A DNA stretch of 64,000 nucleotides from JAIQFL01 sp035295745 (GTDB lineage Bacteria; Acidobacteriota; Terriglobia; Bryobacterales; Bryobacteraceae), in assembly GCA_035295745.1 (NCBI GenBank), contig DATGIL010000034.1:186001-250000 (forward strand), written 5' to 3'. The translations under genes were made by a program, and so were the position numbers. The notes under the pieces are model-generated. The model made no database searches. It worked only from the letters and a program-made list of their open reading frames with translations, and was not told where the DNA came from. Numbering within the stretch: the stretch's first letter is position 1; each line of letters begins with the position of its first letter. Of the stretch, positions 17,229-25,583 are shown piece after piece.

Positions 17229-17341
17229 ATGACTCTGCGCCGACATTGATCATGGTGATCTCGTATTGGGCCTACGTTGCGTTCCTGCCCATCATGATCG
17301 CCGCCCTGATCGTTCATGGCTTGATCCGGCGGAAGGACTGA
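17225..17341 (+). CDS. 38-residue single-helix membrane peptide
   Basis: A small ORF that starts with an ATGA overlap at the end of ctaG and stops 3 bases before the heme O synthase gene. The product is MNDSAPTL, then a hydrophobic helix of about 22 residues with ISYWAYVAFLPIMIAALIVHG, then a basic LIRRKD tail. Tight packing in the operon argues for translation. Size and topology resemble the tiny accessory subunits of heme-copper oxidases (CcoQ/CtaF-like position), but I see no diagnostic motif. Function is inferred from context only. Confidence 0.65.
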   Translation: MNDSAPTLIMVISYWAYVAFLPIMIAALIVHGLIRRKD

Positions 17342-17344
17342 ACC

Positions 17345-18196
17345 ATGCGCGACTATCTCGAGTTGACCAAGCCTCGCATAACGGTTCTGATTCTGATCTG
17401 TACAGCGGTGGGCTACTGGTTCGGCTGTGGCGCAACCGTTCGCTGGAGGGTTCTGGCTTACGTTCTCCTTGGTACGGCATTGCTGGCATCCGGCACTTCG
17501 GCACTCAATCAATGGTACGAAGTGGACTCCGATGCGAAGATGCGCCGCACGCGCCGGCGCCCGATCCCCGCCGGAAGGATCCCGCGGAGCCACGGGCTCG
17601 CATTCGGGCTATTGCTCTCCGCCGCAGGCTTTGCCGACCTATGGTACGGCACGAGTCTGCTGGCGGCGGCTCTGGGTCTGTTCACGCTCGCCACCTATCT
17701 ATTGCTCTACACCCCTTTGAAGCAGCGCTCGCCGGCATGCACCACCGTGGGCGCGATTCCGGGCGCGATGCCGCCCCTTATTGGCTACGCGGCAGCCGGC
17801 CATGGCATCGATCTCTCCGCGCTGGCGCTGTTCCTCATTCTCTTCGTATGGCAGTTTCCCCACTTCGACGCGATCGCCTGGATGTATCGCGACGACTATG
17901 CTCGCGGCGGCATCCGTATGCTGCCAGTGATCGATCCGGATGGCGAATCCACAGCCCGGCGGATTGTGGTCTGCTCGCTCCTGCTCATCCCGATCAGCTT
18001 GGTGCCACTCTTCCTGGGAATGACCGGTCTCCGGTACGCCGCCGCGGCGATCGTCACCGGACTGGGAATGCTGTACTTCGGCGCGCGATTGGGACGCGAA
18101 AGAACCCTGGCGCGCGCACACGCGCTGCTGTTGGCAACGGTTTTCTATCTGCCCGCGCTGCTTTGCGCGATGGTTCTGGACGGGCGCGTTCTTTGA
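17345..18196 (+). CDS. ctaB: Heme O synthase (protoheme IX farnesyltransferase)
   Basis: A 283-residue UbiA-superfamily prenyltransferase with about nine helices. The first aspartate-rich motif is N-x3-D-x2-D-x-KMRRTRRRP (about residues 56-74), and the second is around YRDDYARGGIRMLP (about 180-193). The N-terminal ELTKPRITVL is also characteristic. It farnesylates heme B to heme O, the first step to heme A for CtaD. Three bases separate it from the upstream peptide gene, and it closes the respiratory operon. A heme A synthase gene is not in the window. Confidence 0.95.
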   Translation: MRDYLELTKPRITVLILICTAVGYWFGCGATVRWRVLAYVLLGTALLASGTSALNQWYEVDSDAKMRRTRRRPIPAGRIPRSHGLAFGLLLSAAGFADLWYGTSLLAAALGLFTLATYLLLYTPLKQRSPACTTVGAIPGAMPPLIGYAAAGHGIDLSALALFLILFVWQFPHFDAIAWMYRDDYARGGIRMLPVIDPDGESTARRIVVCSLLLIPISLVPLFLGMTGLRYAAAAIVTGLGMLYFGARLGRERTLARAHALLLATVFYLPALLCAMVLDGRVL

Positions 18197-18333
18197 AGCC
18201 CAAAATCAAGTTTGGTGGATTATTCTGTCTTGAACGATTCCGACGCATTACCTGAGGAGGATCTCGGCAGCGTCGCAGAGAACAGCAATAAGAGGACATG
18301 AGGCCGGCGAACTCCTCTACGCCAACAATCGGG

Positions 18334-18361
18334 CCGGGGAGTAGTCATCAGTTGTCCCCGG
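18334..18361. promoter_or_regulatory. Inverted repeat between ctaB and panB
   Basis: CCGGGGA (18334-18340) and TCCCCGG (18355-18361) form a perfect 7-bp dyad with a 14-base spacer. It lies 138 bases after ctaB and 24 bases before a sigma-54-like promoter. No T-run follows, so a simple intrinsic terminator is doubtful. A protein-binding site for panBC control or an RNA hairpin are both possible. Confidence 0.45.
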
Positions 18362-18384
18362 ACCTTTAGGAGTCTCGAATTTTC

Positions 18385-18400
18385 TGGCGCGTGGATTGCA
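18385..18400 (+). promoter_or_regulatory. Sigma-54-type -24/-12 promoter of panBC
   Basis: TGGCGCGTGGATTGCA matches the sigma-54 consensus TGGCACG-N4-TTGCA at every fixed position but one, with the required GG-N10-GC spacing. It ends 46 bases before the panB ATG. This is the closest match to consensus that I found in the window. Whether an activator binds nearby is not known; the dyad at 18334-18361 is a candidate. Confidence 0.6.
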
Positions 18401-18446
18401 TGTGAGGAAGACGATTCGAAATTTAAACAATGTTGAGGTTGGCCCA

Positions 18447-19286
18447 ATGACTGGAGTGCCGAAGAAGCTGCGCGTGCCCGATCTCGCCGTGATGAAGCAA
18501 CGCGGCGAACGGATTGTCATGTTGACCGCCTACGACGCAACCATGACTCGATTGTTCGATCGGGCGAGCATCGACATCTTGCTGGTTGGCGACTCGCTTG
18601 GGCACGTGATTCTGGGATTGGATACGACGATTCCCGTAACCCTGGACGCAGTCCTTCACCACACGTTGGCTGTGACGCGAGCCGCGAGTCGCGCTCTGGT
18701 TGTGGCGGATATGCCGTTTCTGACCTATCAGATAACGACCGAACAGGCTATGCGGAATGCGGCGAGACTCTTTCAGGAGGGCGGTGCCGCAGCCGTGAAG
18801 CTGGAAGGTGGGCGGGTGGTCACGGATACGGTTCGAGCCCTTACTTCGGCTGGCCTCCCGGTAATGGGACACGTCGGTTTGACACCTCAGCATGTTCACC
18901 TCCTGGGAGGAATGCGCCAACAGGCTCGCAACGACGAGGCAGCGAACGAATTGCTGCTCGATGCCCTTGCTCTCGAAGACGCTGGAGCATTTGCCGTAGT
19001 ACTAGAAGCGATTCCGGACGCGGTTGCTGCGGCCGTGACATCTCGTTTGCGCATACCGACAATAGGGATCGGCGCGGGGCCTCACTGTGACGGGCAGGTG
19101 CTGGTCAGCTATGACATGCTCGGGATCTTTGACGAGTTCGTGCCACCGTTTGTGAAACAGTACGCTCGACTCGGCAATGACATCCTGAGCGCAGCGAAGG
19201 ACTATGCGTCAGAAGTGCGAGAGGGTATTTATCCACAGCCTCGGACGGCGCACCGCGAGAGACCTTCCGTCATCGCACTACCATGA
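18447..19286 (+). CDS. panB: 3-methyl-2-oxobutanoate hydroxymethyltransferase
   Basis: A 279-residue ketopantoate hydroxymethyltransferase of normal length. Motifs: MLTAYDATMTRLFDRA, VGDSLGHVILG with the metal-binding Asp, ADMPFLTY, KLEGG, MGHVGLTPQ and IGIGAGPHCDGQVLV. It transfers a one-carbon unit from methylene-tetrahydrofolate to 2-oxoisovalerate in pantothenate/CoA synthesis. ATG 18447 has GAGGTT upstream; an earlier in-frame start is less protein-like. It overlaps panC by 4 bases. Supply of CoA suits the CoA-thioester pathways nearby, though that link is inference. Confidence 0.95.
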   Translation: MTGVPKKLRVPDLAVMKQRGERIVMLTAYDATMTRLFDRASIDILLVGDSLGHVILGLDTTIPVTLDAVLHHTLAVTRAASRALVVADMPFLTYQITTEQAMRNAARLFQEGGAAAVKLEGGRVVTDTVRALTSAGLPVMGHVGLTPQHVHLLGGMRQQARNDEAANELLLDALALEDAGAFAVVLEAIPDAVAAAVTSRLRIPTIGIGAGPHCDGQVLVSYDMLGIFDEFVPPFVKQYARLGNDILSAAKDYASEVREGIYPQPRTAHRERPSVIALP

Positions 19287-20152
19287 CCACTATCGTAAAG
19301 CGTGTCGCCGAATGGAGCCGCATCGCAGCCCGCTTCCGGCGCGACGACGTATTGGGGTTGGTTCCAACCATGGGCGCTCTTCACGACGGACATGGAGCGT
19401 TATTCGATGAAGCGCGAAAGCGCTGCTCGGTGGTTGTCGGCAGCATCTTTGTCAATCCAATTCAGTTCGATCAGAAGAGTGATTACGATCTCTACCCGCG
19501 AGTGTTTGATGAAGATTTAGCGTTCTGCGAGAAGCGCGGAGTGGATTACATCTTCGCTCCTCCGGATGATGAGATGTATCCGCAGCCTCAGCGGGTATTC
19601 GTCGATGTTGGGGATATTTCGGAACACCTATGTGGCCGGAGCCGGCCCGGACACTTTCGAGGGGTCGCAACCGTGGTCACGAAGCTGTTCCAGATACTGC
19701 GACCCCAGTTCGCGTTCTTCGGAGAAAAGGACTATCAGCAGTTGGCGATTGTGCGCCGCATGGTGCGGGACCTGAACGTTTCTGTACACGTGGTTGGGGT
19801 GCCGACAGTGCGGGATAGTGACGGCCTTGCTCTGAGTTCGCGAAACCGCCGCTTAAGTCAGGCCGAGCGATGTTTGGCGCCCAATCTCTACAGAGCTTTG
19901 CTGATCGCCCAGCGGTTGATCGCTTGTGGAGCGCGGGACGCCGCCGCTATCAGAGACGAAGCCACGCGGGTCCTGCAAAGTGTCCAGGAGGTCAAGCTTG
20001 ATTATTTCGAGCTGGTCGATCCGGATACGATTCGGCCGGTCGATGTCGTTGAAGGGCCGGTGCGAGCTGCCGGTGCCATATGGATTGGAGCAATCCGGCT
20101 CATCGATAACATTTATTGTGAACTAGAGCCGCACTCCGCTGTCCGGAGTTGA
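19283..20152 (+). CDS. panC: Pantothenate synthetase
   Basis: A 289-residue adenylating ligase. The HIGH-like motif is in PTMGALHDGHGAL (about residues 29-41). SIFVNPIQF, GEKDYQQLAIVRRMV and the KMSKS-equivalent LSSRNRRLS follow at family positions. It joins pantoate to beta-alanine with ATP. The start overlaps the panB stop (ATGA). A small hairpin, ACTCCG/CGGAGT at 20133-20149, sits over the last codons, but no U-tract follows it. Confidence 0.95.
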   Translation: MTTIVKRVAEWSRIAARFRRDDVLGLVPTMGALHDGHGALFDEARKRCSVVVGSIFVNPIQFDQKSDYDLYPRVFDEDLAFCEKRGVDYIFAPPDDEMYPQPQRVFVDVGDISEHLCGRSRPGHFRGVATVVTKLFQILRPQFAFFGEKDYQQLAIVRRMVRDLNVSVHVVGVPTVRDSDGLALSSRNRRLSQAERCLAPNLYRALLIAQRLIACGARDAAAIRDEATRVLQSVQEVKLDYFELVDPDTIRPVDVVEGPVRAAGAIWIGAIRLIDNIYCELEPHSAVRS

Positions 20153-20460
20153 TCTGTCCGCGGTGCAGTGTCACTCCGCGGCGCCTGCCAACATTGCGGC
20201 GCGTTACACGTCTCTGTGGCGCCTGAAGAATCGTCAGCCGCCCCTGTCATTACCTCCGCCTGTCGAGATTCCGGAACCGAACGACGGTCCGGGCGCAACC
20301 TTTCGATCTCCATTCCTGTGGGCGGCGACGCTGCGCCAAGCAGACAGACTGATAGGCGATTTCGGGCATCATGGTTGTCTTGAGCTTGCGTTTGCAAAAA
20401 CCGCAACATCGCTTTATGCTTCATGCTGTTTTCCTTTTCGGCACATCCTTCGGAAGCCCC
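20153..20460. other. Intergenic, no gene recognised
   Basis: About 300 bases between panC and a pseudogene fragment. A minus-strand ORF opens with MKHKAMLRF behind an AAAGGA-like site at 20424 and runs back into panC, but it loses protein character after about 35 codons and has no recognisable motif. A CCGCGG-containing imperfect inverted repeat at about 20156-20180 could help end panBC transcription. Confidence 0.4.
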
Positions 20461-20793
20461 GTGCTCAGGACCCGGCTTGAGGCGTTAAAGCAGTTGCGTG
20501 GCGGCGCACGAATTCTGCGGCGGGAATCGGCGCACGGCCCGCCAACTGCTGGAAAGAGTCAGTCATGCGGTCATCGCGGTCCTCGCGATGCAACTCGCCC
20601 ATAGTTACCAGATGTGCGATTAAGTGGTCCGGTAGCCGAGTCTCCCGGGGACTGGATTCCCAGACTTGTGGGGGTACGTTGACATATTGGATAGTGCGGC
20701 CAGAACTCCACTGAACTCCTGCGCATACCGGGCCATAGTCAGGGATTGGACCCCCGTCATCGTAGATCTTGCCGATATGCGGCGCTGCGTCGG
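20461..20793 (-). pseudogene. Decayed C-terminal fragment of an NmrA-type oxidoreductase
   Basis: On the minus strand this segment repeats the last third of the intact gene at 21775-22689. Shared words include HIGK(I/V)YD, RTIQYV(N/D)VPPQ, HLVTMG(E/Q)L, DRMTD(S/T)FQ and GRAPI. The similarity even continues around the stop codon. Between HIGKIYD and RTIQY the frame is lost and regained: the expected SLT...AQEFSG words appear in a neighbouring frame. The N-terminal two thirds are absent. It is therefore a partial, frameshifted copy, separated from its parent by the MBL gene. Confidence 0.8.
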
Positions 20794-20811
20794 CCTGCAC
20801 CGCACCGTCTC

Positions 20812-21669
20812 CTAGACGGTAGCTTCGGCGCTTTGCTTAACAGCCTTCGCGCCTCCCCACAGCGAGCCCGGATTCACCCGATCCGGATACAACGCAAGCA
20901 TCTTCTCATAGAGTTCCATAGCCGTCGAAGTACTTTCCACCGCAGCATTGAAGTCGCGGAGGTATCGACGGGTTTCCTCAATGTGGCGAGGAGAGCTATC
21001 GGGGTCGAGGACACCATGACCGGCGACGACAGCATTCGGATGCAGACCTTGAATCTTATTGAGTGCGCTCAGCCATTCGGCCCTGGCTTGTGCGTTGGAT
21101 TCCGCCAGATAGGGGTGGGTGTTGTTATAGACTGCATCGCCCGATACGACCAGACCGATCGACGGCACATAGAGGGCGGTGGAATGCGCGGTGTCGGTAT
21201 GGCCCAGTTCGATGATCTTCAGTTCTTTACCCTCGATGTAGAGCGTATCTCCGCCGAGCACCTCCGGCGCCGCCAGTTGAGAAGGAACCTGGCCGGGGAA
21301 GCGCGGCTCCCAGAAGGAGCTTATGAATTGAGGGCTCATTTGATGTTGCATTCCCGCAACCGCCGCGGCGGTGCCGAACGCCCTGGCATTCGGGAAGCTG
21401 TCCAGCAGGAGCTTCAAGCCCAGGAAATGATCGCCGTGCGCATGTGTGATGTAGATCGTCGTAAGATTCTTGCCGCTCTCGGCGATCCAATCGATGAGCT
21501 CCTTCGAATGTTGCGCGGACAGGAACGTATCGACAAGGACGGCATCGCGCTCGCCATAGATGAGCGTGACTGTATTGGTCACCCAGGCGAGATCTTCTTT
21601 TCCGGGCGGCAACCCCTGGGTAGAGCTTTCGCGTTTCTTGGTCAGCAGTTTCCAATTGAGGTTAGGCAT
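20812..21669 (-). CDS. MBL-fold metallo-hydrolase
   Basis: A 285-residue metallo-beta-lactamase-fold hydrolase. The zinc motif THAHGDH lies near residue 76, with later metal ligands at LGHTDTAHS (about 157), SGDAVYNN and AGHG (about 219). An AAAGGAAACT site precedes ATG 21669. The substrate is unknown; the branch resembles secondary-metabolite/quorum-type lactonases more than lactamases. A paralogue sits at 55166-56056. It lies between an intact NmrA gene and a broken copy of the same family. Confidence 0.87.
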   Translation of the reverse strand: MPNLNWKLLTKKRESSTQGLPPGKEDLAWVTNTVTLIYGERDAVLVDTFLSAQHSKELIDWIAESGKNLTTIYITHAHGDHFLGLKLLLDSFPNARAFGTAAAVAGMQHQMSPQFISSFWEPRFPGQVPSQLAAPEVLGGDTLYIEGKELKIIELGHTDTAHSTALYVPSIGLVVSGDAVYNNTHPYLAESNAQARAEWLSALNKIQGLHPNAVVAGHGVLDPDSSPRHIEETRRYLRDFNAAVESTSTAMELYEKMLALYPDRVNPGSLWGGAKAVKQSAEATV

Positions 21670-21774
21670 AGTTTCCTTTCTGACTTCCAGTGTTTAAAAG
21701 CTTACAAGCAAGCGTTCAGAGCGATCGCGCCGACGTCTTCAAGAGCCATCGCTCGAGCCGTATCCGCCCCCCGC

Positions 21775-22689
21775 TCAGGACTCGGCTTGACGCGTGAAAG
21801 CGGCTGCATGGAGGCGCGCAAACTCGGCGGCGGAAATCGGCGCCCGGCCGACTAACCGTTGGAAGGTGTCGGTCATGCGGTCGTAGCGGTTGTCGCGGTT
21901 CAACTGGCCCATGGTGACCAGGTGCGCAGTCAAGTGCGCTGGCAGTCGGGCCTCGTGGAGCTTGGCTTCCCAGATCTGCGGCGGCACGTCGACGTACTGG
22001 ATGGTGCGTCCCAGAGCGCCGCTGAACTCCTGTGCGACTTCGGCTATTGTAAGAGACTTTGGGCCGGTCAGGTCGTAGACCTTGCCGATGTGCGGCTCCG
22101 GGTTGGCCAGCACAGTGGCGGCGACAGCCCCGACATCGGCGGCGGCGATCGGCGAGGTCCTGCCATCGGCGAACGGCAGCCGGATGGCGTTGTCGTCGCG
22201 AATACTCCTGGCCGCCTGTATCAGGAAGATCTCGAAGAAAGCCGTTGGACGGAGGTAGACCACCGGCAGGCCGGACCAGCGTAACATCTGCTGTGCGAGC
22301 CACTCCTGCTTCTGTTGCGGGCTGCTGGTGGTCTCTGTCTCGCTCATCTGCGACAGCGTCATCTGCGACAGATTGACGAATGCCTTCACACCTAAGCTTT
22401 TGGCTGTGACCGCGACGTTGGTAGCGGCCTCCAGGTAGTTTGCGGAAACCGACATGGTGAAATACACGACTGAACAGCCTTGCATGGCCGCGCGCACGGC
22501 GACGATGTCGAGCATGTCGGCGACCACGACTTCGGCGCCCAGATCACGTAGCGCGTCGGCGCGCGCGTCCAAATTGCGCACCATGGCGCGTACGCGACGG
22601 CCTTGTTCCAGCAGGATGCCTATGGCCACGCGCGCGGTCGAGCCGACACCGCCGGCTGCGCCGGTGACGAGGATGGTTTCTTCGGACAT
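21775..22689 (-). CDS. NmrA-like NAD(P)-binding oxidoreductase
   Basis: A 304-residue atypical short-chain dehydrogenase. It opens with the Rossmann motif ILVTGAAGGVGS, then VRAMVRNLDARA and SVVYFTMSV. YLRPTAFFE and the C-terminal substrate-domain words EPHIGKVYDLTGP and LTIAEVAQEFS follow. The canonical YxxxK pair is not evident, which is usual for NmrA/quinone-oxidoreductase-like members. ATG 22689 is preceded by AAGGAGAAG. A fragment of a second copy lies at 20461-20793. The substrate is unknown; redox-sensing or reduction of quinone-like compounds are options. Confidence 0.87.
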   Translation of the reverse strand: MSEETILVTGAAGGVGSTARVAIGILLEQGRRVRAMVRNLDARADALRDLGAEVVVADMLDIVAVRAAMQGCSVVYFTMSVSANYLEAATNVAVTAKSLGVKAFVNLSQMTLSQMSETETTSSPQQKQEWLAQQMLRWSGLPVVYLRPTAFFEIFLIQAARSIRDDNAIRLPFADGRTSPIAAADVGAVAATVLANPEPHIGKVYDLTGPKSLTIAEVAQEFSGALGRTIQYVDVPPQIWEAKLHEARLPAHLTAHLVTMGQLNRDNRYDRMTDTFQRLVGRAPISAAEFARLHAAAFTRQAES

Positions 22690-22821
22690 GATCTTCTCCT
22701 TATTCCCAACACCCAAAATGGCCGTGCCGCACTATAGAGTCAGCGACAGCCAGGCTTTCTGACCGCATCATCGGCTGCCGGCACACCTCTTCCTCGTGGC
22801 GAACCGGCAGCCAGCAATTGT

Positions 22822-23292
22822 TCACGCAACCCTGTCCGCCGCAACGCTGCTCCGCGCCTCGATGGCTCTTACAGAGTTTTCAAACGCCTTTTCTAAAACG
22901 CCCTTGCCGACCGTCCTCAGCACCAAGCCAAGCAGCCGCCCTTTGAAAGTCTTGCCTTCTCGGACAACATCCACATCGATGTCGGTCGTGCCGTTGGGGT
23001 TTCGCGTGAAGTGGTAGGTGTGGCCGGAATCCCCGCCCCACGTGTTGGAGTCAGTCGTGGTGAGCACCACGTGGTTGGGGTTGGACCAGTCGTAGTGCAA
23101 ACGTTCCCAGATGCCGCCTGCTCCCTCCGTGACATCAGCCTCCGAGCGGCCGAGGCTATGCACTTTGAGATACTCGTCGGCGCTATTGCCAAAAAGCTTC
23201 GAGCGGCCAGGCCCGAAATCCGTCAGCCCGGCGATGTACTGTTCGGGCGTCAACCTTGTTGTCTGATGGAAGTGAATTGTCTTGGGCGTCAT
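22822..23292 (-). CDS. SRPBCC-family protein
   Basis: A 156-residue protein. The pattern of an N-terminal strand (TIHFHQTTRLTPEQY), a central run of beta strands (ERLHYDWSNPNHVVLTTTDS, HTYHFTRNPNGTTDI) and a long C-terminal helix (GKGVLEKAFENSVRAIEAR) fits the START/SRPBCC ligand-binding fold. No catalytic motif is apparent. ATG 23292 has AAGGGAGAA upstream. It has its own -24/-12 promoter and an upstream dyad shared with two other units, so it probably responds to the activator encoded just upstream (23446-25266). Confidence 0.75.
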   Translation of the reverse strand: MTPKTIHFHQTTRLTPEQYIAGLTDFGPGRSKLFGNSADEYLKVHSLGRSEADVTEGAGGIWERLHYDWSNPNHVVLTTTDSNTWGGDSGHTYHFTRNPNGTTDIDVDVVREGKTFKGRLLGLVLRTVGKGVLEKAFENSVRAIEARSSVAADRVA

Positions 23293-23332
23293 TGTCGTTC
23301 TCCCTTCGTCGAATACTCTCGCGAGGGAATAA

Positions 23333-23348
23333 TGCACACGACTGACCA
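23333..23348 (-). promoter_or_regulatory. Sigma-54-type promoter of the SRPBCC gene
   Basis: Read on the minus strand: TGGTCAGTCGTGTGCA, a TGG and TGCA block with exact GG-N10-GC spacing, ending 40 bases before the ATG at 23292. The interior -24 bases differ from consensus. Confidence comes mainly from the identical layout at 26440-26455 and 31581-31596. Confidence 0.55.
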
Positions 23349-23401
23349 CACGGAAGCCGTTGAAAAGTGGCACTGGCGCATCCGGATTTCGGGGTAGCTG
23401 C

Positions 23402-23416
23402 TCAGCAAAATGCCGA
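23402..23416 (-). promoter_or_regulatory. Shared upstream dyad, copy 1
   Basis: Plus-strand TCAGCAAAATGCCGA, with one base different from copies 2 and 3. The TC-N2-CA-N3-TG-N2-GA symmetry is kept apart from one arm base. It lies 55 bases upstream of the -24 element of the SRPBCC promoter, a normal position for a sigma-54 activator site. It also sits just past the 3' end of the activator gene. Confidence 0.6.
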
Positions 23417-23445
23417 AAGCCGGGCATGCGGTTGAATTGTAGACG

Positions 23446-25266
23446 TTATTTCGACGCTGGACCTTTTTGCCCGTACTTATCAATGCCCATCCGGCGAATC
23501 TTCGACTCAAGCGTCTGGCGGGGAATACCGAGTTTCGCGGCAGCGCCCAAGGGCCCGGATATCCGGCCGTGACTCTCGGCGAGAGCCGCTTCAATCATTT
23601 CCTTCTCACGATCGGTTAGCGCCGAAAGGCCCTCATGCCGTGGTGAAGACTCGGGAGAATCGACCCTTAGCCAGCTCTCATCGACCACGAACGTATCGGT
23701 TTCCGTGAGGATCACGGCGCGCTCTACTACGTTCTGCAGTTCCCGAATGTTGCCAGGCCAACGATAGGCTTGCAGTTGCTCCAACGTTTGTTTTGCGATC
23801 CGCCGGATGGTCTTGCCCGTTCCCTTGGCATACCGCCCAACGAAATACTCTACGAGCAATGGAATATCCTCCACCCGCTGGCGTAACGGAGGCACCGCGA
23901 TTGGAAACACGTTCAACCGGTAGAAGAGGTCCTGACGGAAAGCCCCGGCAGCCACGGCGGCCGGTAGCTCCCGATTGGTTGCCGCGATGAGACGAACGTC
24001 TACCGAGATTGGATGATTACTTCCCACTCGCTCAAATTCGCGTTCCTGCAATACACGCAGAAGGGCGATTTGCGTTTCCATGGGGAGTTCGCCGATCTCA
24101 TCCAGGAACAGCGTTCCCCCGTCAGCGGCTTCAAATCGCCCCAAACGCCGTTGCAATGCACCGGTGAAGGCTCCCTTTTCGTGGCCGAAAAGCTCGGACG
24201 CAATCAGCGATTGCGGAATCGCGGCGCAGTTCACCCGAATGAATGCCCGGGCAGCGCGTTTCGATCTCCGATGCAGGGCTCGCGCAATCAACTCTTTACC
24301 AGTTCCGGTTTCGCCCAGGATGAGGACCGTCGAATCCGAAGGTGCGACTTTCTCCACCTGTTTCACCACTTGGCGCATCGGCTTCGAGGAGCCGACGATC
24401 TCCTCGAACATCGATGTGCGATCGATATCCTCGCGGAGGACCAGGTTCTCATTCCGGAGCCTGTCTTCCGTCCTCTTGCGATCGTCGATGTCGGTCGCCG
24501 TGACATACCACCGGATGACGCGGCCGCTGTTGTCTTTCAGGGGGTCATACTGGATCAGCTGCCAGCGGTACTGTCCGCCCTTGACCAGGATGCGCATTTC
24601 CAGTTCGAATGGCAGGCCCTCCAGTAGTGCAACCCTTCGCTCCTCACCTACGCGGTCTACGTCGTCAGGGTGAAAGGCTCGCAGAAAGAAGCCCTTGTCG
24701 CTGACCTCTCCGACCGAGAGTCCGGTCTGATCCAGCGCTACTCGATTGGCGTACAGTGTCGTGCCATCGGGGGCCACGACCACAATGGATTGGCGAATGG
24801 CATCGGTGATTGTGCGTAGGTCCCCCTCGTCTTGGCGCGCCTTCTGTTCAGCACGCTTGCGCTCATCGATGTCGATGTTGATCCCGTACCAGCGGATGAG
24901 GTTCCCGCCATCATCATAGACCGGAGCTGCCGTTATCTGAAACCAGCGATGGTCGCCGTCGAACCGTCGGAGGCGAACTTCCGTAATCGCTGTTTCCCGC
25001 GACTTCCCGAGTTCGTGCCACCAGGTTTCAAGCCGCTGGAGGTCGTCCCTATGGACGGCCGATTTCCAGTTCGATCCGCGCAACTGATCCGAATTGAGTC
25101 CGGTGTAGTCCTCAAATTGTCGATTGAAAAAATCCAGGGATCCGTCGGGCAGAGCTGACCACGCTAGCCCTGGAACGCCATCGATGAGAGCACGCAGTTC
25201 CAGAGCTGGGCTTTCTCCATGATTGGCAGTCATAGGACAAATTCGAGGGGCCGGCCAGTCTCGCAC
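23446..25266 (-). CDS. PAS-PAS sigma-54-dependent transcriptional activator (EBP)
   Basis: A 606-residue enhancer-binding protein. PAS domains occupy about residues 25-150 and 152-275. The AAA+ sigma-54 interaction domain spans about 292-525, with Walker A GETGTGKE, GAFTGA for sigma-54 contact, LFLDEIGELP (Walker B) and an arginine-finger region. A Fis-type helix-turn-helix is at about 560-606 (GAAAKLGIPRQTLESKIRRMGI). There is no phosphoreceiver, so PAS ligands or redox state probably control it. GTG 25266 is favoured: it lies 3 bases after the STAS stop with GGGAG upstream; ATG 25233 is the alternative. It is the last gene of the SDR-STAS-EBP operon and likely binds the dyads at 23402, 26508 and 31648. 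Confidence 0.92.
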   Translation of the reverse strand: MRDWPAPRICPMTANHGESPALELRALIDGVPGLAWSALPDGSLDFFNRQFEDYTGLNSDQLRGSNWKSAVHRDDLQRLETWWHELGKSRETAITEVRLRRFDGDHRWFQITAAPVYDDGGNLIRWYGINIDIDERKRAEQKARQDEGDLRTITDAIRQSIVVVAPDGTTLYANRVALDQTGLSVGEVSDKGFFLRAFHPDDVDRVGEERRVALLEGLPFELEMRILVKGGQYRWQLIQYDPLKDNSGRVIRWYVTATDIDDRKRTEDRLRNENLVLREDIDRTSMFEEIVGSSKPMRQVVKQVEKVAPSDSTVLILGETGTGKELIARALHRRSKRAARAFIRVNCAAIPQSLIASELFGHEKGAFTGALQRRLGRFEAADGGTLFLDEIGELPMETQIALLRVLQEREFERVGSNHPISVDVRLIAATNRELPAAVAAGAFRQDLFYRLNVFPIAVPPLRQRVEDIPLLVEYFVGRYAKGTGKTIRRIAKQTLEQLQAYRWPGNIRELQNVVERAVILTETDTFVVDESWLRVDSPESSPRHEGLSALTDREKEMIEAALAESHGRISGPLGAAAKLGIPRQTLESKIRRMGIDKYGQKGPASK

Positions 25267-25269
25267 ACG

Positions 25270-25581
25270 CTACTCCCGGCCATCTCGAATTATACCTTCA
25301 GCCGCCGTCTCGAGGTCTGCTTCCTCCGCCACGCGCTCGCGTAGAATCCACTCGCGCACGTAGGGAGGGCATCCCGCCAATTCGACGCCCTCCTCTTCGC
25401 AGCGGTTGAGGAACCGAATGACCCGGATGTCCACCAGCGTGACCTCGTTCAAGTCCAGGATCTTGCGGGCACAGCCGCCGCTCATCGCCGACCGGATACA
25501 GTCGATGCCATCCGACTGAATGCGGCCGCTGAGCAGCAACCGCGTGGCGCACCCATCGGACTCTCTTTCAATCCTCAACAT
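25270..25581 (-). CDS. Small STAS-like protein paired with a sigma-54 activator
   Basis: A 103-residue protein with the alternating pattern of a STAS/anti-sigma-antagonist domain: LLLSGRIQSDG, then KILDLNEVTLVDIRVIRFLNRCEEEGVEL and a conserved CPPYVREWI tail. The usual phosphorylatable Ser/Thr after the D-x-S motif is not obvious (TLVDIRV). A paralogue at 36397-36660 shares the V(T/L)LV core and the CP-(P/S)-YVREWI end. It is also encoded directly before a sigma-54 activator. It starts 2 bases after the SDR stop and ends 3 bases before the EBP start. A partner or modulator of the EBP is a reasonable inference. Confidence 0.75.
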   Translation of the reverse strand: MLRIERESDGCATRLLLSGRIQSDGIDCIRSAMSGGCARKILDLNEVTLVDIRVIRFLNRCEEEGVELAGCPPYVREWILRERVAEEADLETAAEGIIRDGRE

Positions 25582-25583
25582 GG

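Noticed and set aside
20133..20149. Intrinsic terminator after panC
   Set aside because: The ACTCCG/CGGAGT hairpin lies over the last codons and has no following T-run.
20113..20424. Minus-strand ORF overlapping the end of panC
   Set aside because: Overlaps panC codons, has no recognisable domain and loses protein-like composition after the first residues.
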